From Staphylococcus succinus (GTDB taxonomy: Bacteria; Bacillota; Bacilli; Staphylococcales; Staphylococcaceae): a stretch of DNA of 64,000 nucleotides. This document shows, piece after piece, positions 52,021-61,062 of this stretch. Under the pieces are notes generated by a model, which was not told the origin of the DNA, did no database searches, and saw only the letters and a list, made by a program, of their open reading frames with translations. The stretch is from the NCBI RefSeq assembly GCF_029024945.1, contig NZ_CP118976.1, positions 1,054,001 to 1,118,000 of the forward strand. The letters run 5' to 3'. Numbering within the stretch: position 1 is the stretch's first letter; each line of letters starts with the position of its first letter. The position numbers and the translations under genes are program-made.

Positions 52021-52040
52021 ATCAATTTCGTAATAATTAA

Positions 52041-52078
52041 AAAACGCTTAGTAGTTACTGATAGCTACTAAGCGTTTT
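52041..52078. terminator. Second terminator, serving the reverse-strand peptide gene
   Basis: A 14-bp stem AAAACGCTTAGTAG/CTACTAAGCGTTTT with A runs on the left, so it ends transcripts coming from the right on the - strand. Confidence 0.8.
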
Positions 52079-52080
52079 AA

Positions 52081-52158
52081 TTATTGTGCTTTATTTTTCT
52101 GTCCGAGAATTATGAATAGCATAAGTGCGGAGATAAAGACTTTTAAAATGAATTTCAT
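52081..52158 (-). CDS. 25-residue hydrophobic peptide, unknown
   Basis: MKFILKVFISALMLFIILG, then a basic tail ending KNKAQ. GAGGAAGTGAT lies properly before the ATG, and a strong terminator follows three bases after the stop. One membrane helix with Lys on both ends resembles small membrane or phenol-soluble-modulin-like peptides in size only. The gene-like setting (ribosome site plus terminator) is what supports it. Confidence 0.55.
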   Translation of the reverse strand: MKFILKVFISALMLFIILGQKNKAQ

Positions 52159-52243
52159 ATAATCACTTCCTCATCTATGGACATATTTTACATTAAATTA
52201 TCGTTCAAATAAAAAGATAACAATTTCATCAAAATAATAAGAT

Positions 52244-53170
52244 TTATTCATGATCAAAGTAATCGTGTTGCTTTAAGAAGTCGTTAGCCACTACTGCAGG
52301 TTCTTTTCCTTCGCCATCAGCTTCGTAATTTAACTTTTGCATTTCTTTTGTACCAATTTTATTATCTAACTTTTCTATAGATTTTCTTACTTCAGGATGT
52401 TTTTTTAACAATTTGTTTGGTGCCACTGCGCTAGCGTCATAAGGTGGGAAGAAGTTTTTATCATCTTTGAGTACTACTAAATCATAAGCCGAAATTCTAC
52501 CGTCAGTAGTATAACCCAAAGCTACATCTAGTTTTTTGTTTTTTAATGCATCGTATACTAAACCAATTTGCATAGGTTTTAACGAATTAAAACCGAAACC
52601 ATAATGTGATTTAAAAGGGGCATACCCATCGCCCCCTCTTTTAATCCATGTAGTATCAGTACCTACATTAACTTGATTTTTGATTTTTTCTAAATCTGAT
52701 ACTGTATGTAAGTCATATTTTTTAGCAGTTTCTTTAGTCACCATAAAAGCAAATGTATTCTCAAACCCATATGAATTAAAAAATGTTTGATCAAATTTTT
52801 GTGTGAAACCTTTTTGGGTTATTTGCATAGCTTTTTTAGAATTAGTAATAGGTTTTTGTTCAAGCACTCCTGATAAATCCGTCCCGGTATAACGTGTGCT
52901 CGAGATATCAGCATCACCATTTAGTAAGGCGTTATGTTGTATGGTTGCGGAACCCAAGTTATTAATGATAGAACCCGTTATCTTTCCCTTGGTGTCATGT
53001 TCAATGAGTTCTTTTAACATATAAGCCATAATTTGAGATTCGCTTGTAGCTAACGCAGATATTTTAACCGATTTCTGCGACTGACCTCCACCTAGGCCTG
53101 GCAAATCGCAGCCTGCTAATAATACCGTGCTTATAATTAGTAAAAATAAATTACGTTTTAGAAATCTCAT
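52244..53170 (-). CDS. Orphan osmoprotectant-binding lipoprotein, OpuCC-like
   Basis: A 308-residue substrate-binding lipoprotein with signal peptide and lipobox LLAGC (Cys 21). The mature part is of the glycine betaine/choline-binding OpuAC type (SESQIMAYMLKELIEHDT, SGVLEQKPITNSKK, FAFMVTKETAKKYDL, ALGYTTDGRISAYDLVVL, PPYDASAVAP). The start at 53170 follows AAGGGGAC; an upstream in-frame start would remove the signal peptide. No ABC permease or ATPase gene is next to it, so it must use one encoded elsewhere. Confidence 0.85.
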   Translation of the reverse strand: MRFLKRNLFLLIISTVLLAGCDLPGLGGGQSQKSVKISALATSESQIMAYMLKELIEHDTKGKITGSIINNLGSATIQHNALLNGDADISSTRYTGTDLSGVLEQKPITNSKKAMQITQKGFTQKFDQTFFNSYGFENTFAFMVTKETAKKYDLHTVSDLEKIKNQVNVGTDTTWIKRGGDGYAPFKSHYGFGFNSLKPMQIGLVYDALKNKKLDVALGYTTDGRISAYDLVVLKDDKNFFPPYDASAVAPNKLLKKHPEVRKSIEKLDNKIGTKEMQKLNYEADGEGKEPAVVANDFLKQHDYFDHE

Positions 53171-53348
53171 TATTTGTCCCCTTAAATTAAATTGAAAAAT
53201 AATTATTTTATTACAATAATTTAAGATTACCATATTTAGCAAAATATTATAACAGCAAGTAGATATATGTATGTTACTCATTAAAATGTTATATAGTAGT
53301 AAACATTGCTATAATAAATATAAAATAACATTAGTTAGGGTGTGTAAA

Positions 53349-54818
53349 ATGCGAGTAGCGATTATTGGAATGGGTACGGCAGGTGTTAGTTTATTAAAAG
53401 AACTAGTGAAATATGATGAATTTTCAAGTATACAAGTAGATGTATATGATAATCCTAAAAATATGGGGCAAGGCGTACCGTTTCAAAATGACAGTGATCA
53501 ACTCTTAATTAATTTACCAGCAGCTCAGATGTCATTGAATTTAGATAATAAGCGTGAGTTTTATGAATGGTATGAGCAGCAGTCGGAATTCAAGTTTTCT
53601 AATCCCGAATATTTACCGCGATTCATTTTTGGACACTACATGAAGGATTACGTGGAAAAGTATAATCAAGTTTACGATAATATTCATGTAATTAAAAAAG
53701 AAGTATCTGAAATATTTATTGAATCTGATATAGGACAAACAGATGTTAATTATTATGTTTGTACGTCAAAAGCGATGGCCGATTGTAATTTATACGACGT
53801 CGTTTTTGTAACTATTGGAACATTATCTTATCATGATCCTTATCAACTCAAAGGAACAGAAGGGTATATACCAACACCATATCCAACTTATAATACTTTA
53901 GATGAAGTGGAAGATACAGACCGTATTGCTATTATAGGAACAGGTTTAGCTAGCTTAGATGTTATACGCTATGTGACAACACATCATCCTCAATTACCTA
54001 TTACAGTGGCAAGTCGTAAAGGTAATTTACCCAGTGTAAGGGGAAAAATGCCTGATGTTGAATTTAAGTATTTAACACCTGAGCATTTTAATAAACTTAA
54101 AAGCGAAAACTTTGGTAATGTGCCATTAGATGCAGCTTTAGATTTGTTTCTGAAGGACTGTAAACGTTATGACATTCCCATAAGAGCATTAATACACCGA
54201 AAAGTGAACGATCCTATAAAAGATTTGACATATGATTTAGAACATCCAGAAGAGTTGGGTAAGTTTCAAAGTATGTTAGAATTAGCGAAAGAAAATTTGA
54301 ATTGGATATGGAACAGTTTTAGTCGTGAAGATCAAAAGAGGTTTTTGAAGGATTATCAAGCGATATTGAAAGAGAATTCTAATCCTATGCCTCCACGAAC
54401 GGCGAAGTTAATTATAGATCATTTGCAAAATGGAATTATTGAAATACAAAGTGGTTTAGAAGATGTATATCATGAGGAAAAGCAATTTTGTTTTAAATAT
54501 AGTAATCGAGCGGCTGATGTAGAAAAATTTGATATTGTCATTAACGCTACAGGTTCTAAAACTCAACTTTCAGACCTTGATAGTGATGACCAACTCGTTT
54601 TAAATATGGAAAACAGACAAGTTGTTCAAGCGCATCCACTTGGCGGTATTCAAATTGTGCCTGAGACAAATCAAATTATAAGTCCAAGGTATGGAACGCT
54701 AAAACGTATGTATGCCTTAGGACAATTGACTAATGGCATCAATCAATCACGAAATGGCGTAACTATGATAGTTAAGCAAGCTGTGACTATCATTAACCAA
54801 TTGTTAAATCCTAAATAA
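53349..54818 (+). CDS. FAD/NAD(P)-binding protein (COG4529-like)
   Basis: A 489-residue protein with an N-terminal dinucleotide fold VAIIGMGTAGVSLLKEL and FQNDSDQLLINLPAAQMSLN, typical of the FAD-NAD(P)-binding family that includes the HI0933/COG4529 group. A second GxGxxG-like IIGTGLASLDVIRYV lies near residues 195-210. The last part has VINATGSKTQLSDL and an NGINQSRNGV closing. No redox-active Cys pair is seen. Substrate unknown. The ATG at 53349 has TAGGGTG upstream. Confidence 0.75.
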   Translation: MRVAIIGMGTAGVSLLKELVKYDEFSSIQVDVYDNPKNMGQGVPFQNDSDQLLINLPAAQMSLNLDNKREFYEWYEQQSEFKFSNPEYLPRFIFGHYMKDYVEKYNQVYDNIHVIKKEVSEIFIESDIGQTDVNYYVCTSKAMADCNLYDVVFVTIGTLSYHDPYQLKGTEGYIPTPYPTYNTLDEVEDTDRIAIIGTGLASLDVIRYVTTHHPQLPITVASRKGNLPSVRGKMPDVEFKYLTPEHFNKLKSENFGNVPLDAALDLFLKDCKRYDIPIRALIHRKVNDPIKDLTYDLEHPEELGKFQSMLELAKENLNWIWNSFSREDQKRFLKDYQAILKENSNPMPPRTAKLIIDHLQNGIIEIQSGLEDVYHEEKQFCFKYSNRAADVEKFDIVINATGSKTQLSDLDSDDQLVLNMENRQVVQAHPLGGIQIVPETNQIISPRYGTLKRMYALGQLTNGINQSRNGVTMIVKQAVTIINQLLNPK

Positions 54819-55016
54819 ATGGGGTAATTCGTTGTGTAGATGAGTAGTGTTATAATCTTTTCGATGTATAATAAATTCCGATTTTTAAAAATTTTAATAA
54901 AAAAATAAAGCCGACTTAGATAATAAGAATTGTTATTTTCATGAAAATGTAGTACTATAATTAGGTAACTTATTTAATGGTTACTTGACTCAATCATCAA
55001 TTACAATTTCATAGAT
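54819..55016 (+). other. Upstream region of the riboflavin operon
   Basis: No ORF. The sequence is AT-rich. TAGTACTATAATTAGG near 54950-54964 holds a TATAAT (54956-54961) that can serve as the -10 of the rib promoter. Confidence 0.5.
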
Positions 55017-55146
55017 ATTCTTTCGGGGCAGGGTGAAATTCCCAACCGGCAGTAAATTAAGCCTGCGACCTGCATTTGTTGATACAGATGTGGCTGATCT
55101 AGTGTGAATCTAGAGCCGACAGTAAAGTCTGGATGGGAGAAAGAAT
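55017..55146 (+). promoter_or_regulatory. FMN riboswitch (RFN element)
   Basis: P1 is ATTCTTTC (55017-55024) with GAAAGAAT (55139-55146). Between them are the RFN blocks GGGGCAGGGTGAAATTCCCA, ACCGGCAGTAAA, GCCTGCGA, GTGTGAATCTAGAGCCGACA and GTCTGGATGGGAGA, with a variable hairpin around 55072-55092. FMN binding should favour the terminator at 55258 and switch the rib operon off. Confidence 0.96.
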
Positions 55147-55257
55147 GACGTATAACAAAACAACACTTATTATGTGTTTATTTAGCGTACACTTATTTTG
55201 TTAATTTTCTGTAAGTGTATTTAGTTATAAATAGACATTGTTATATCGATAAATCCC

Positions 55258-55290
55258 ACACCTGAAATTTTAAATTTTAGGTGTTTTTTA
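55258..55290 (+). terminator. Riboswitch-controlled terminator before ribD
   Basis: Stem ACACCTGAAAT with a T-A and G-U-rich complement ATTTTAGGTGT, then six T. It lies between the RFN element and ribD, without an ORF in between. Confidence 0.82.
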
Positions 55291-55308
55291 TTATTTAGAG
55301 GTGATAAT

Positions 55309-56352
55309 GTGAGTCAATATTTAAATTATGCTATTCAATTAGCTAAAATGGTTGATGGTCAAACAGGTGTGAATCCTCCGGTAGGCTCTGTAGTAGTTAA
55401 CAATGGGCGTATTGTCGGTATGGGTGCACATTTGGAAAAAGGCGATAAACATGCAGAGGTACAAGCTTTAGACATGGCTCAGGATAAAGCAAAGGGTGGC
55501 ACAATTTATATTTCATTAGAACCATGTACACATTATGGATCGACACCACCTTGTGTGAATAAAATTATTGAGCATGGCATTCAAAAAGTAATCTATGCCG
55601 TAAAAGATACAACATTACCTTCAGAAGGTGATGAAATATTGAAGCGTGCTGGGATAGAAGTTGAATTTCGTCAAAATAGCGAAGCCGAAGCATTATATAA
55701 AGACTTTTTTATAGCGAAGAGTAATGAGGTTCCTAATGTAACTGTGAAAGTATCATGTAGTTTAGATGGCAAACAAGCGACTGATCAAGGTCAAAGTAAA
55801 TGGATTACTAATAAAGCTGTAAAGCAAGATGTATTTCAATTACGGCATACACATGATGCTGTGTTAACAGGTAGAGGAACACTTGATTCAGATAATCCTC
55901 AATATACGACACGTATTGAAGAGGGAAAAAATCCTATAAGAATCGTCTTATCAAAGTCTGGCCAAATTAACTTCGAATTAGATATGTTTAAAAATCCTAA
56001 TGAATCTATATGGATTTATACTGAAAATGAAACTTTAAAAACTAATATTGAACAAGTTGAAGTGATTACACTAGAATCATGTTCAATCAATAAAATTTTA
56101 AAAGATTTATATAAAAAAGGAATTGGAAGATTGTTGGTAGAAGCTGGTCCAACTATAACTTCTGAATTTCTACAATCAGATTTTACGAATGAACTTGTCT
56201 TATATTATGCCCCGAAAATTATAGGTGGTTCTGGAAATTATCAATTCTTTCAAACTGAAAATGTTTTTGATTTATCAGAAGCACCTCAATTTGAAATTAT
56301 AAATTCCCAAATGATTGAGCAAAATATCAAATTAGAGTTGCGAAAGAAGTGA
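55309..56352 (+). CDS. ribD: Bifunctional pyrimidine deaminase/reductase RibD
   Basis: A 347-residue enzyme of early riboflavin synthesis. The N-terminal deaminase has its zinc site in KHAEVQAL and SLEPCTHYGSTPPC. The C-terminal reductase (from about 145) has VSCSLDGKQAT, HDAVLTGRGTLDSDNP and LLVEAGPTI. The GTG at 55309 follows GAGGTGAT. First gene of ribDEBAH. Confidence 0.95.
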   Translation: MSQYLNYAIQLAKMVDGQTGVNPPVGSVVVNNGRIVGMGAHLEKGDKHAEVQALDMAQDKAKGGTIYISLEPCTHYGSTPPCVNKIIEHGIQKVIYAVKDTTLPSEGDEILKRAGIEVEFRQNSEAEALYKDFFIAKSNEVPNVTVKVSCSLDGKQATDQGQSKWITNKAVKQDVFQLRHTHDAVLTGRGTLDSDNPQYTTRIEEGKNPIRIVLSKSGQINFELDMFKNPNESIWIYTENETLKTNIEQVEVITLESCSINKILKDLYKKGIGRLLVEAGPTITSEFLQSDFTNELVLYYAPKIIGGSGNYQFFQTENVFDLSEAPQFEIINSQMIEQNIKLELRKK

Positions 56353-56358
56353 TGACAC

Positions 56359-56991
56359 ATGTTTACCGGTATTGTTGAAGAAATAGGGACTATAAAAAAA
56401 GTGACCACACAACAATCTGTGGTTAACTTAACGATTGATTGCCAAACGATATTAGCAGATATGCATATTGGTGACTCGATAAGTGTTAACGGTGCATGTT
56501 TAACGGTTGTTGATTTTGATAATCGTTCGTTTTCAGTTCAAGTAATTAAGGGAACTGAAAACAAGACATATCTCAATCAGTTGAAACAATCTGCAGAAGT
56601 AAATTTAGAGAGAGCGATGAGTGGACAAGGTCGATTTGGCGGCCATTTTGTTTTAGGACATGTTGATGAAGTTGCCAAAGTGACACGCATACAATCATCT
56701 AATAATTCTAAAATTGTAACTATTAAACCATCTACGGATTTAATTAAACAAATGGTCCAACAAGGATCTATAACAGTTGATGGTGTAAGTTTAACGATTT
56801 TTCAATTGAAAGATGCTGAATTTGATATTCATCTTATTCCGGAAACACGTAGATCCACTATTTTAAATCTAAAACGTATAGGTGATCCTGTGCATATTGA
56901 GACGGATATGTTGTTTAAATATGTAGAGAAAATAGTCAGCAATAATGATGTGGGATTAACTTCAGATAAACTTAAAGCGTTTGGATTTTAG
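56359..56991 (+). CDS. ribE: Riboflavin synthase, alpha chain
   Basis: A 210-residue enzyme that dismutates two lumazines to riboflavin. The two internally duplicated lumazine-binding halves are visible: MFTGIVEEIGTIKKV, SVNGACLTVVDFD and FGGHFVLGHVDEVA in the first or at the joint, and TVDGVSLTIFQL in the second. It follows ribD after six bases. Confidence 0.95.
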   Translation: MFTGIVEEIGTIKKVTTQQSVVNLTIDCQTILADMHIGDSISVNGACLTVVDFDNRSFSVQVIKGTENKTYLNQLKQSAEVNLERAMSGQGRFGGHFVLGHVDEVAKVTRIQSSNNSKIVTIKPSTDLIKQMVQQGSITVDGVSLTIFQLKDAEFDIHLIPETRRSTILNLKRIGDPVHIETDMLFKYVEKIVSNNDVGLTSDKLKAFGF

Positions 56992-57003
56992 GAGGGCAAA
57001 TAT

Positions 57004-58185
57004 ATGAAATTAGATAGTATAGATACTGCACTTAAAGCACTTAAAAATGGCGATAGTATCATCGTTGTAGATGATGAAAATAGAGAAAATGAAGGCGACT
57101 TAGTTGCTGTAACTGAATGGATGAAAGATAATACAGTTAATTTTATGGCTACTTATGGTAGAGGATTAATATGTGCGCCTATAAGTCATAGCATAGCTGA
57201 AAAATTAGATCTTAATCCAATGGTAAATCATAATTCTGATGTATACGGTACACAGTTTACAGTTAGTGTGGATCATGTTAATACAACGACAGGAATTAGC
57301 GCGGTAGAAAGAACGATGACAGCAAGAGCGTTAATAGACGATCATGCCACATCTAACGATTTTAATAAACCAGGCCATCTATTTCCTTTAATTGCACAAA
57401 ATAATGGTGTTTTATCAAGACTTGGGCATACTGAGGCCTCAGTTGATTTAGCAACATTGAGTGGGGCTAAACCAGCAGCATTAATATGTGAGATAATGAA
57501 CGAAGATGGGTCAATGGCTAAAGGTGAAGAGTTAGAAAGATTTAAAGAAGAACATCAACTTGTGATGATTTCAATTGAAGATTTAGTCAAATATAGACAG
57601 GCTTCTTCATCCAACTTAGAAGCAAAAGCCAAAGTTAAAATGCCTACTGAGTATGGAGAATTTGATATGTATGGTTTCACAACGGCAAACAGTAACGAAG
57701 AACTTGTTGCAATTGTGAGTGGTGAGATTAAAGAAACGACAAATGTGCGTATTCATTCAGCATGTCTGACTGGCGATATCTTCCATAGCCAAAGATGTGA
57801 TTGTGGTGAGCAATTAGCGGCCTCTATGAAATATATAAATGAACATGGTGGCGTTATTTTATACTTGCCACAAGAAGGTCGTGGCATAGGCTTAATTAAT
57901 AAATTAAAAGCTTATGAGCTTATTGAACAAGGTTACGATACAGTAACAGCGAATATTGCTTTAGGTTTTGAAGAAGATTTAAGAGATTATAAAGAAGCTG
58001 CACAAATTCTAAAATATTTCGGTATTGAAAAAGTGAATTTGTTAAGTAATAATCCTAAGAAATTTGAAAGCTTAGAAATATATGGCATAGATATTGCGAA
58101 AAGAATTGAACTCGTGGTGCCAACAAACAAACACAATCAAGGTTATATGGATACAAAAAAAGTTAAAATGGGTCATTTAATATAG
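57004..58185 (+). CDS. ribBA: Bifunctional DHBP synthase/GTP cyclohydrolase II
   Basis: A 393-residue fusion. The N-terminal DHBP synthase has VVDDENRENEGDLV and RPGHLFPL-like KPGHLFPLIA. The C-terminal GTP cyclohydrolase II has the zinc cysteines in HSACLTGDIFHSQRCDCGEQ and the active site LPQEGRGIGL. It makes both precursors of the lumazine. AGGAGGGC precedes the ATG. Confidence 0.95.
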   Translation: MKLDSIDTALKALKNGDSIIVVDDENRENEGDLVAVTEWMKDNTVNFMATYGRGLICAPISHSIAEKLDLNPMVNHNSDVYGTQFTVSVDHVNTTTGISAVERTMTARALIDDHATSNDFNKPGHLFPLIAQNNGVLSRLGHTEASVDLATLSGAKPAALICEIMNEDGSMAKGEELERFKEEHQLVMISIEDLVKYRQASSSNLEAKAKVKMPTEYGEFDMYGFTTANSNEELVAIVSGEIKETTNVRIHSACLTGDIFHSQRCDCGEQLAASMKYINEHGGVILYLPQEGRGIGLINKLKAYELIEQGYDTVTANIALGFEEDLRDYKEAAQILKYFGIEKVNLLSNNPKKFESLEIYGIDIAKRIELVVPTNKHNQGYMDTKKVKMGHLI

Positions 58186-58197
58186 GAGGTCATTGGA

Positions 58198-58656
58198 ATG
58201 AATTTTGAAGGTAAATTAATAGGTTCAGATTTAAAAGTTGCAGTTGTAGTAAGTAGGTTTAATGATTTTATTACAAATCGTTTATTAGATGGAGCTAAGG
58301 ATACGTTAGTGCGTCACGAAGTACCTGAAGGCAATATTGATGTTGCATATGTACCAGGCGCATTTGAAATTCCTTTAGTAGCAAAAAAATTAGCTCAAAA
58401 AAATGAATATGATGCAGTTATCACATTAGGCTGTGTTATAAGAGGGGCTACAACTCATTATGACTATGTATGTAATGAAGTGGCTAAAGGTATCTCTAAA
58501 GCCAACGATGTTACGGATACACCAGTAATATTTGGTATATTAACTACTGAAAGTATTGAACAAGCTGTTGAACGCGCCGGTACTAAAGCTGGAAATAAAG
58601 GATCAGAAGCAGCAGTAAGTGCAATAGAAATGGCTAACTTATTAAGAGAGATTTAA
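58198..58656 (+). CDS. ribH: 6,7-dimethyl-8-ribityllumazine synthase
   Basis: A 152-residue enzyme forming the capsid-like lumazine synthase. VVVSRFNDFITNRLLDGA, VPGAFEIPLVAKKLA, LGCVIRGATTHYDYV and FGILTTESIEQAVERAG are the standard motifs. It is the last gene of the operon and follows ribBA with AGGAGG. Confidence 0.95.
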   Translation: MNFEGKLIGSDLKVAVVVSRFNDFITNRLLDGAKDTLVRHEVPEGNIDVAYVPGAFEIPLVAKKLAQKNEYDAVITLGCVIRGATTHYDYVCNEVAKGISKANDVTDTPVIFGILTTESIEQAVERAGTKAGNKGSEAAVSAIEMANLLREI

Positions 58657-58698
58657 ATTATTAAACAGTAGGTTGAAATGATTTTTATTCGCTAACTA

Positions 58699-58746
58699 AA
58701 AGACTTGGACAAACGCTTTATTGTGGTTGTCCAAGTCTTTTTTTGT
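58699..58746. terminator. Bidirectional terminator between ribH and proline dehydrogenase
   Basis: A 14-bp stem AAAGACTTGGACAA and its complement with a 14-base loop, then seven T. It ends both convergent units. Confidence 0.87.
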
Positions 58747-58767
58747 ATCATTTTTTCATTTTAATGG

Positions 58768-59769
58768 TTATTTTTTAAATAAACGGCTTACTAATGCAAT
58801 TGTCGCACCGATTGCTGTGATACCTAAAGTGACAAAACCGGCTTTTTTGAGTACTTTAGGCTTCATAATTTCTTTGAACATAAGATTTAAATTCTGAGGT
58901 CTCTCTGCTAATCTTCTCATAAAATAACTGAACCAATCGTCACCATAAGGTACATAAATGCAGAAGTTATTACCCTCTTTTGCAATCGTTTCTGCTAAAT
59001 CAGAGCGGAAACCATATAACATTTGGAACTCATATCTATCTCGTTCAATTTTATTATCTTTAATAAATTGTTTGATATGCGTGATGACTCTGTCATCATG
59101 CGTAGCAATAGATGTTACGTTTTTGGCACTTAATAATCTTTTTTCAATTAGACGTATGTAGTTTTCGTCTATTTCTTCTTTAGTTTGAAATGCAATCGTA
59201 TCTGCTTCTTTATAAGCACCTTTAACCATGCGTAATCTTAACTCGGGGTATTTGTCTACAAGCGCATCTGCTTTATATAAATAAGCTTGTATAACGGTAC
59301 CTACATTTTTAAATTCGCCTTTTAAGCGATCTAATACCTGTGTAATGTCAAATAAACTATTGTATTTCTCGGTATCAATATTAATATGCATATTATTGAA
59401 CTCATTTGCTTTCAATAATATTTCACGTAAATTACGATAAGCAAGATCGATATCAAATTCAGAACCGAGTTGACTCAGTTTAACTGATATATGTCCATCT
59501 AAGTTATGGTTATAGATAGCATACATGACTTCTAATATTTGATCTTTTGCTCTTATCGCCTCTCCTTCAGTTACAACAAATTCCCCAAGGCAATCTACGG
59601 TAACTGTAATTCCTTTGTTGTTTAAACGTTCAATTGTGTCTACTAAGGCGGGGATCGTATTTCCTGCAACGACCTTATTAGCACCTAACATAGGTCCTAT
59701 TTCCTTAGCAGTATTGTTTAGTAATGAATTATTAGATAATCCTATAAAAAAGTTTTTCACAATTGGCAT
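58768..59769 (-). CDS. putA: Proline dehydrogenase
   Basis: A 333-residue FAD-dependent TIM-barrel enzyme that oxidises proline to pyrroline-5-carboxylate. VTVDCLGEFV, HISVKLSQLGSEFD, LRLRMVKGAYKE, ATHDDRV, EFQMLYGFR and the RRLAERPQN motif near the end are intact. Unlike the long Gram-negative PutA it is monofunctional. A C-terminal hydrophobic segment (LGITAIGATIALVSRLF) may bind membrane. GGGAGGAAT supports the ATG at 59769. Confidence 0.92.
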   Translation of the reverse strand: MPIVKNFFIGLSNNSLLNNTAKEIGPMLGANKVVAGNTIPALVDTIERLNNKGITVTVDCLGEFVVTEGEAIRAKDQILEVMYAIYNHNLDGHISVKLSQLGSEFDIDLAYRNLREILLKANEFNNMHINIDTEKYNSLFDITQVLDRLKGEFKNVGTVIQAYLYKADALVDKYPELRLRMVKGAYKEADTIAFQTKEEIDENYIRLIEKRLLSAKNVTSIATHDDRVITHIKQFIKDNKIERDRYEFQMLYGFRSDLAETIAKEGNNFCIYVPYGDDWFSYFMRRLAERPQNLNLMFKEIMKPKVLKKAGFVTLGITAIGATIALVSRLFKK

Positions 59770-60035
59770 ATTAATTCCTCCCATTCTGCTTATAGCTTAT
59801 GTTTCAATATCAGTGTAGCATGAATTTAAAAGTAATGAAATCGTTTGCAATAAAATATATTACACTTTAAATCGAAATATATACTCATGGTATTACTATA
59901 TAACATAGTTCTGATTTATAGTGTTTAACAAAATAAGTGTTTCACTACAAATTCTATGTTTAAAATGGAAAAAGTATAGCATATTTTGATACAATAAATG
60001 TAAGGAAATTTATGTAGAAGGGGAAGTATGGATAA

Positions 60036-60860
60036 ATGTGGAAATGGGAAACCGAAAATGAAGCAAAAGGCGTTGTTGTGATTGCACACAACATGCTTGA
60101 ACATACGGGACGATATGCATATGTTATTACGATGCTTCGCCGTAATGGGTATCATGTAATCATGGGCGATTTGCCCGGGCAAGGTCAAACATCACGTTCA
60201 AATAAAGGCCAAATAAATAATTTTGATATATATCATGAGCATATTCTTGAATGGATTAAAATCGCAAATGAATATAAGATTCCAACCTATGTGATGGGTG
60301 TTGGTTTAGGTGGTTTGATTATCCTCAATCTTCTCGAAAAAGTAGAAGTACCAATAGAAGGCCTTATACTTGTTTCTCCTTTATTAGAATTTAAAAAAAG
60401 CAATAAATCTCGAAAAGATAAAATTATATCTAATGTAGGAAGATTAGCTAAAGATAAGAGGTTTAAAGTAGGTATAACTGTTGAAGATTTAACTCGTAAT
60501 GAAGAAGTGATAGAAGAAACGCGCAATGACCAATTAATGCTTCAAAAAGTGACATACCATTGGTATAAACAAATCACTGAGATAATGAAAGAAACAGTAA
60601 CACATTTAAAAGATGTTAGCCCATTACCATTACTTTTGATGTATGGCCAAGAAGATAAAGTGGCTGACGTTTCTACAATGAAACTAATTAAAGATAAAGT
60701 CACTACAAATGAATTATATTTTAAAGCTTGGGATGGTTTATACCATGAAATTCACAATGAACCTGAGCGTGATGAAGTTATGAGATATATGTTAGCCTTT
60801 TTAAACAATAGTGCTAGTAACAATGGCTTTATCATTCATGATGAGAACGAGCCCTCATAA
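60036..60860 (+). CDS. Lysophospholipase-like alpha/beta hydrolase lacking the nucleophile Ser
   Basis: A 274-residue Hydrolase_4-type protein (VVVIAHNMLEHTGRYAYVI, MGDLPGQGQT). The nucleophile elbow reads GVGLGG, with Gly at position 90 where Ser is required. The Asp (YGQEDKVAD) and His (YHEIHNEP) of the triad remain. I recall the same GVGLGG in the S. aureus orthologue, so it is likely a lineage feature, not a local mutation. Either the protein is not a hydrolase or it uses another residue. Confidence 0.75.
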   Translation: MWKWETENEAKGVVVIAHNMLEHTGRYAYVITMLRRNGYHVIMGDLPGQGQTSRSNKGQINNFDIYHEHILEWIKIANEYKIPTYVMGVGLGGLIILNLLEKVEVPIEGLILVSPLLEFKKSNKSRKDKIISNVGRLAKDKRFKVGITVEDLTRNEEVIEETRNDQLMLQKVTYHWYKQITEIMKETVTHLKDVSPLPLLLMYGQEDKVADVSTMKLIKDKVTTNELYFKAWDGLYHEIHNEPERDEVMRYMLAFLNNSASNNGFIIHDENEPS

Positions 60861-60885
60861 GTTAATGATTCGTGTAATATACAGA

Positions 60886-60920
60886 CACCAAACAATGTAG
60901 ATGTTGTTTGGTGCTTTTTA
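60886..60920. terminator. Terminator before ldh
   Basis: A 10-bp stem CACCAAACAA/TTGTTTGGTG with an 8-base loop followed by CTTTTTA. Confidence 0.82.
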
Positions 60921-60949
60921 TTAGATAAGAGAAAACATTGCACAAATAA

Positions 60950-61024
60950 ATGTGAAATAAATCACAAAAAATATTGCGCTAACTGGAAATATTTGTTATA
61001 TTTTAATTGTGAAATAAATCACAA
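60950..61024 (+). promoter_or_regulatory. ldh promoter flanked by two Rex boxes
   Basis: The 17-mer TGTGAAATAAATCACAA occurs twice, at 60951-60967 and 61008-61024, preceded by A and T respectively. Both fit the Rex consensus TTGTGAAWWWWTTCACAA with few mismatches. Between them lie TTGCGC (60974-60979) and TATATT (60997-61002), 17 bases apart. Rex would release at high NADH/NAD ratio and allow ldh expression under fermentation. Confidence 0.88.
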
Positions 61025-61062
61025 TAGTGATTCGTAGAAAAATAAGTGAGGAGAGTCAAAAT

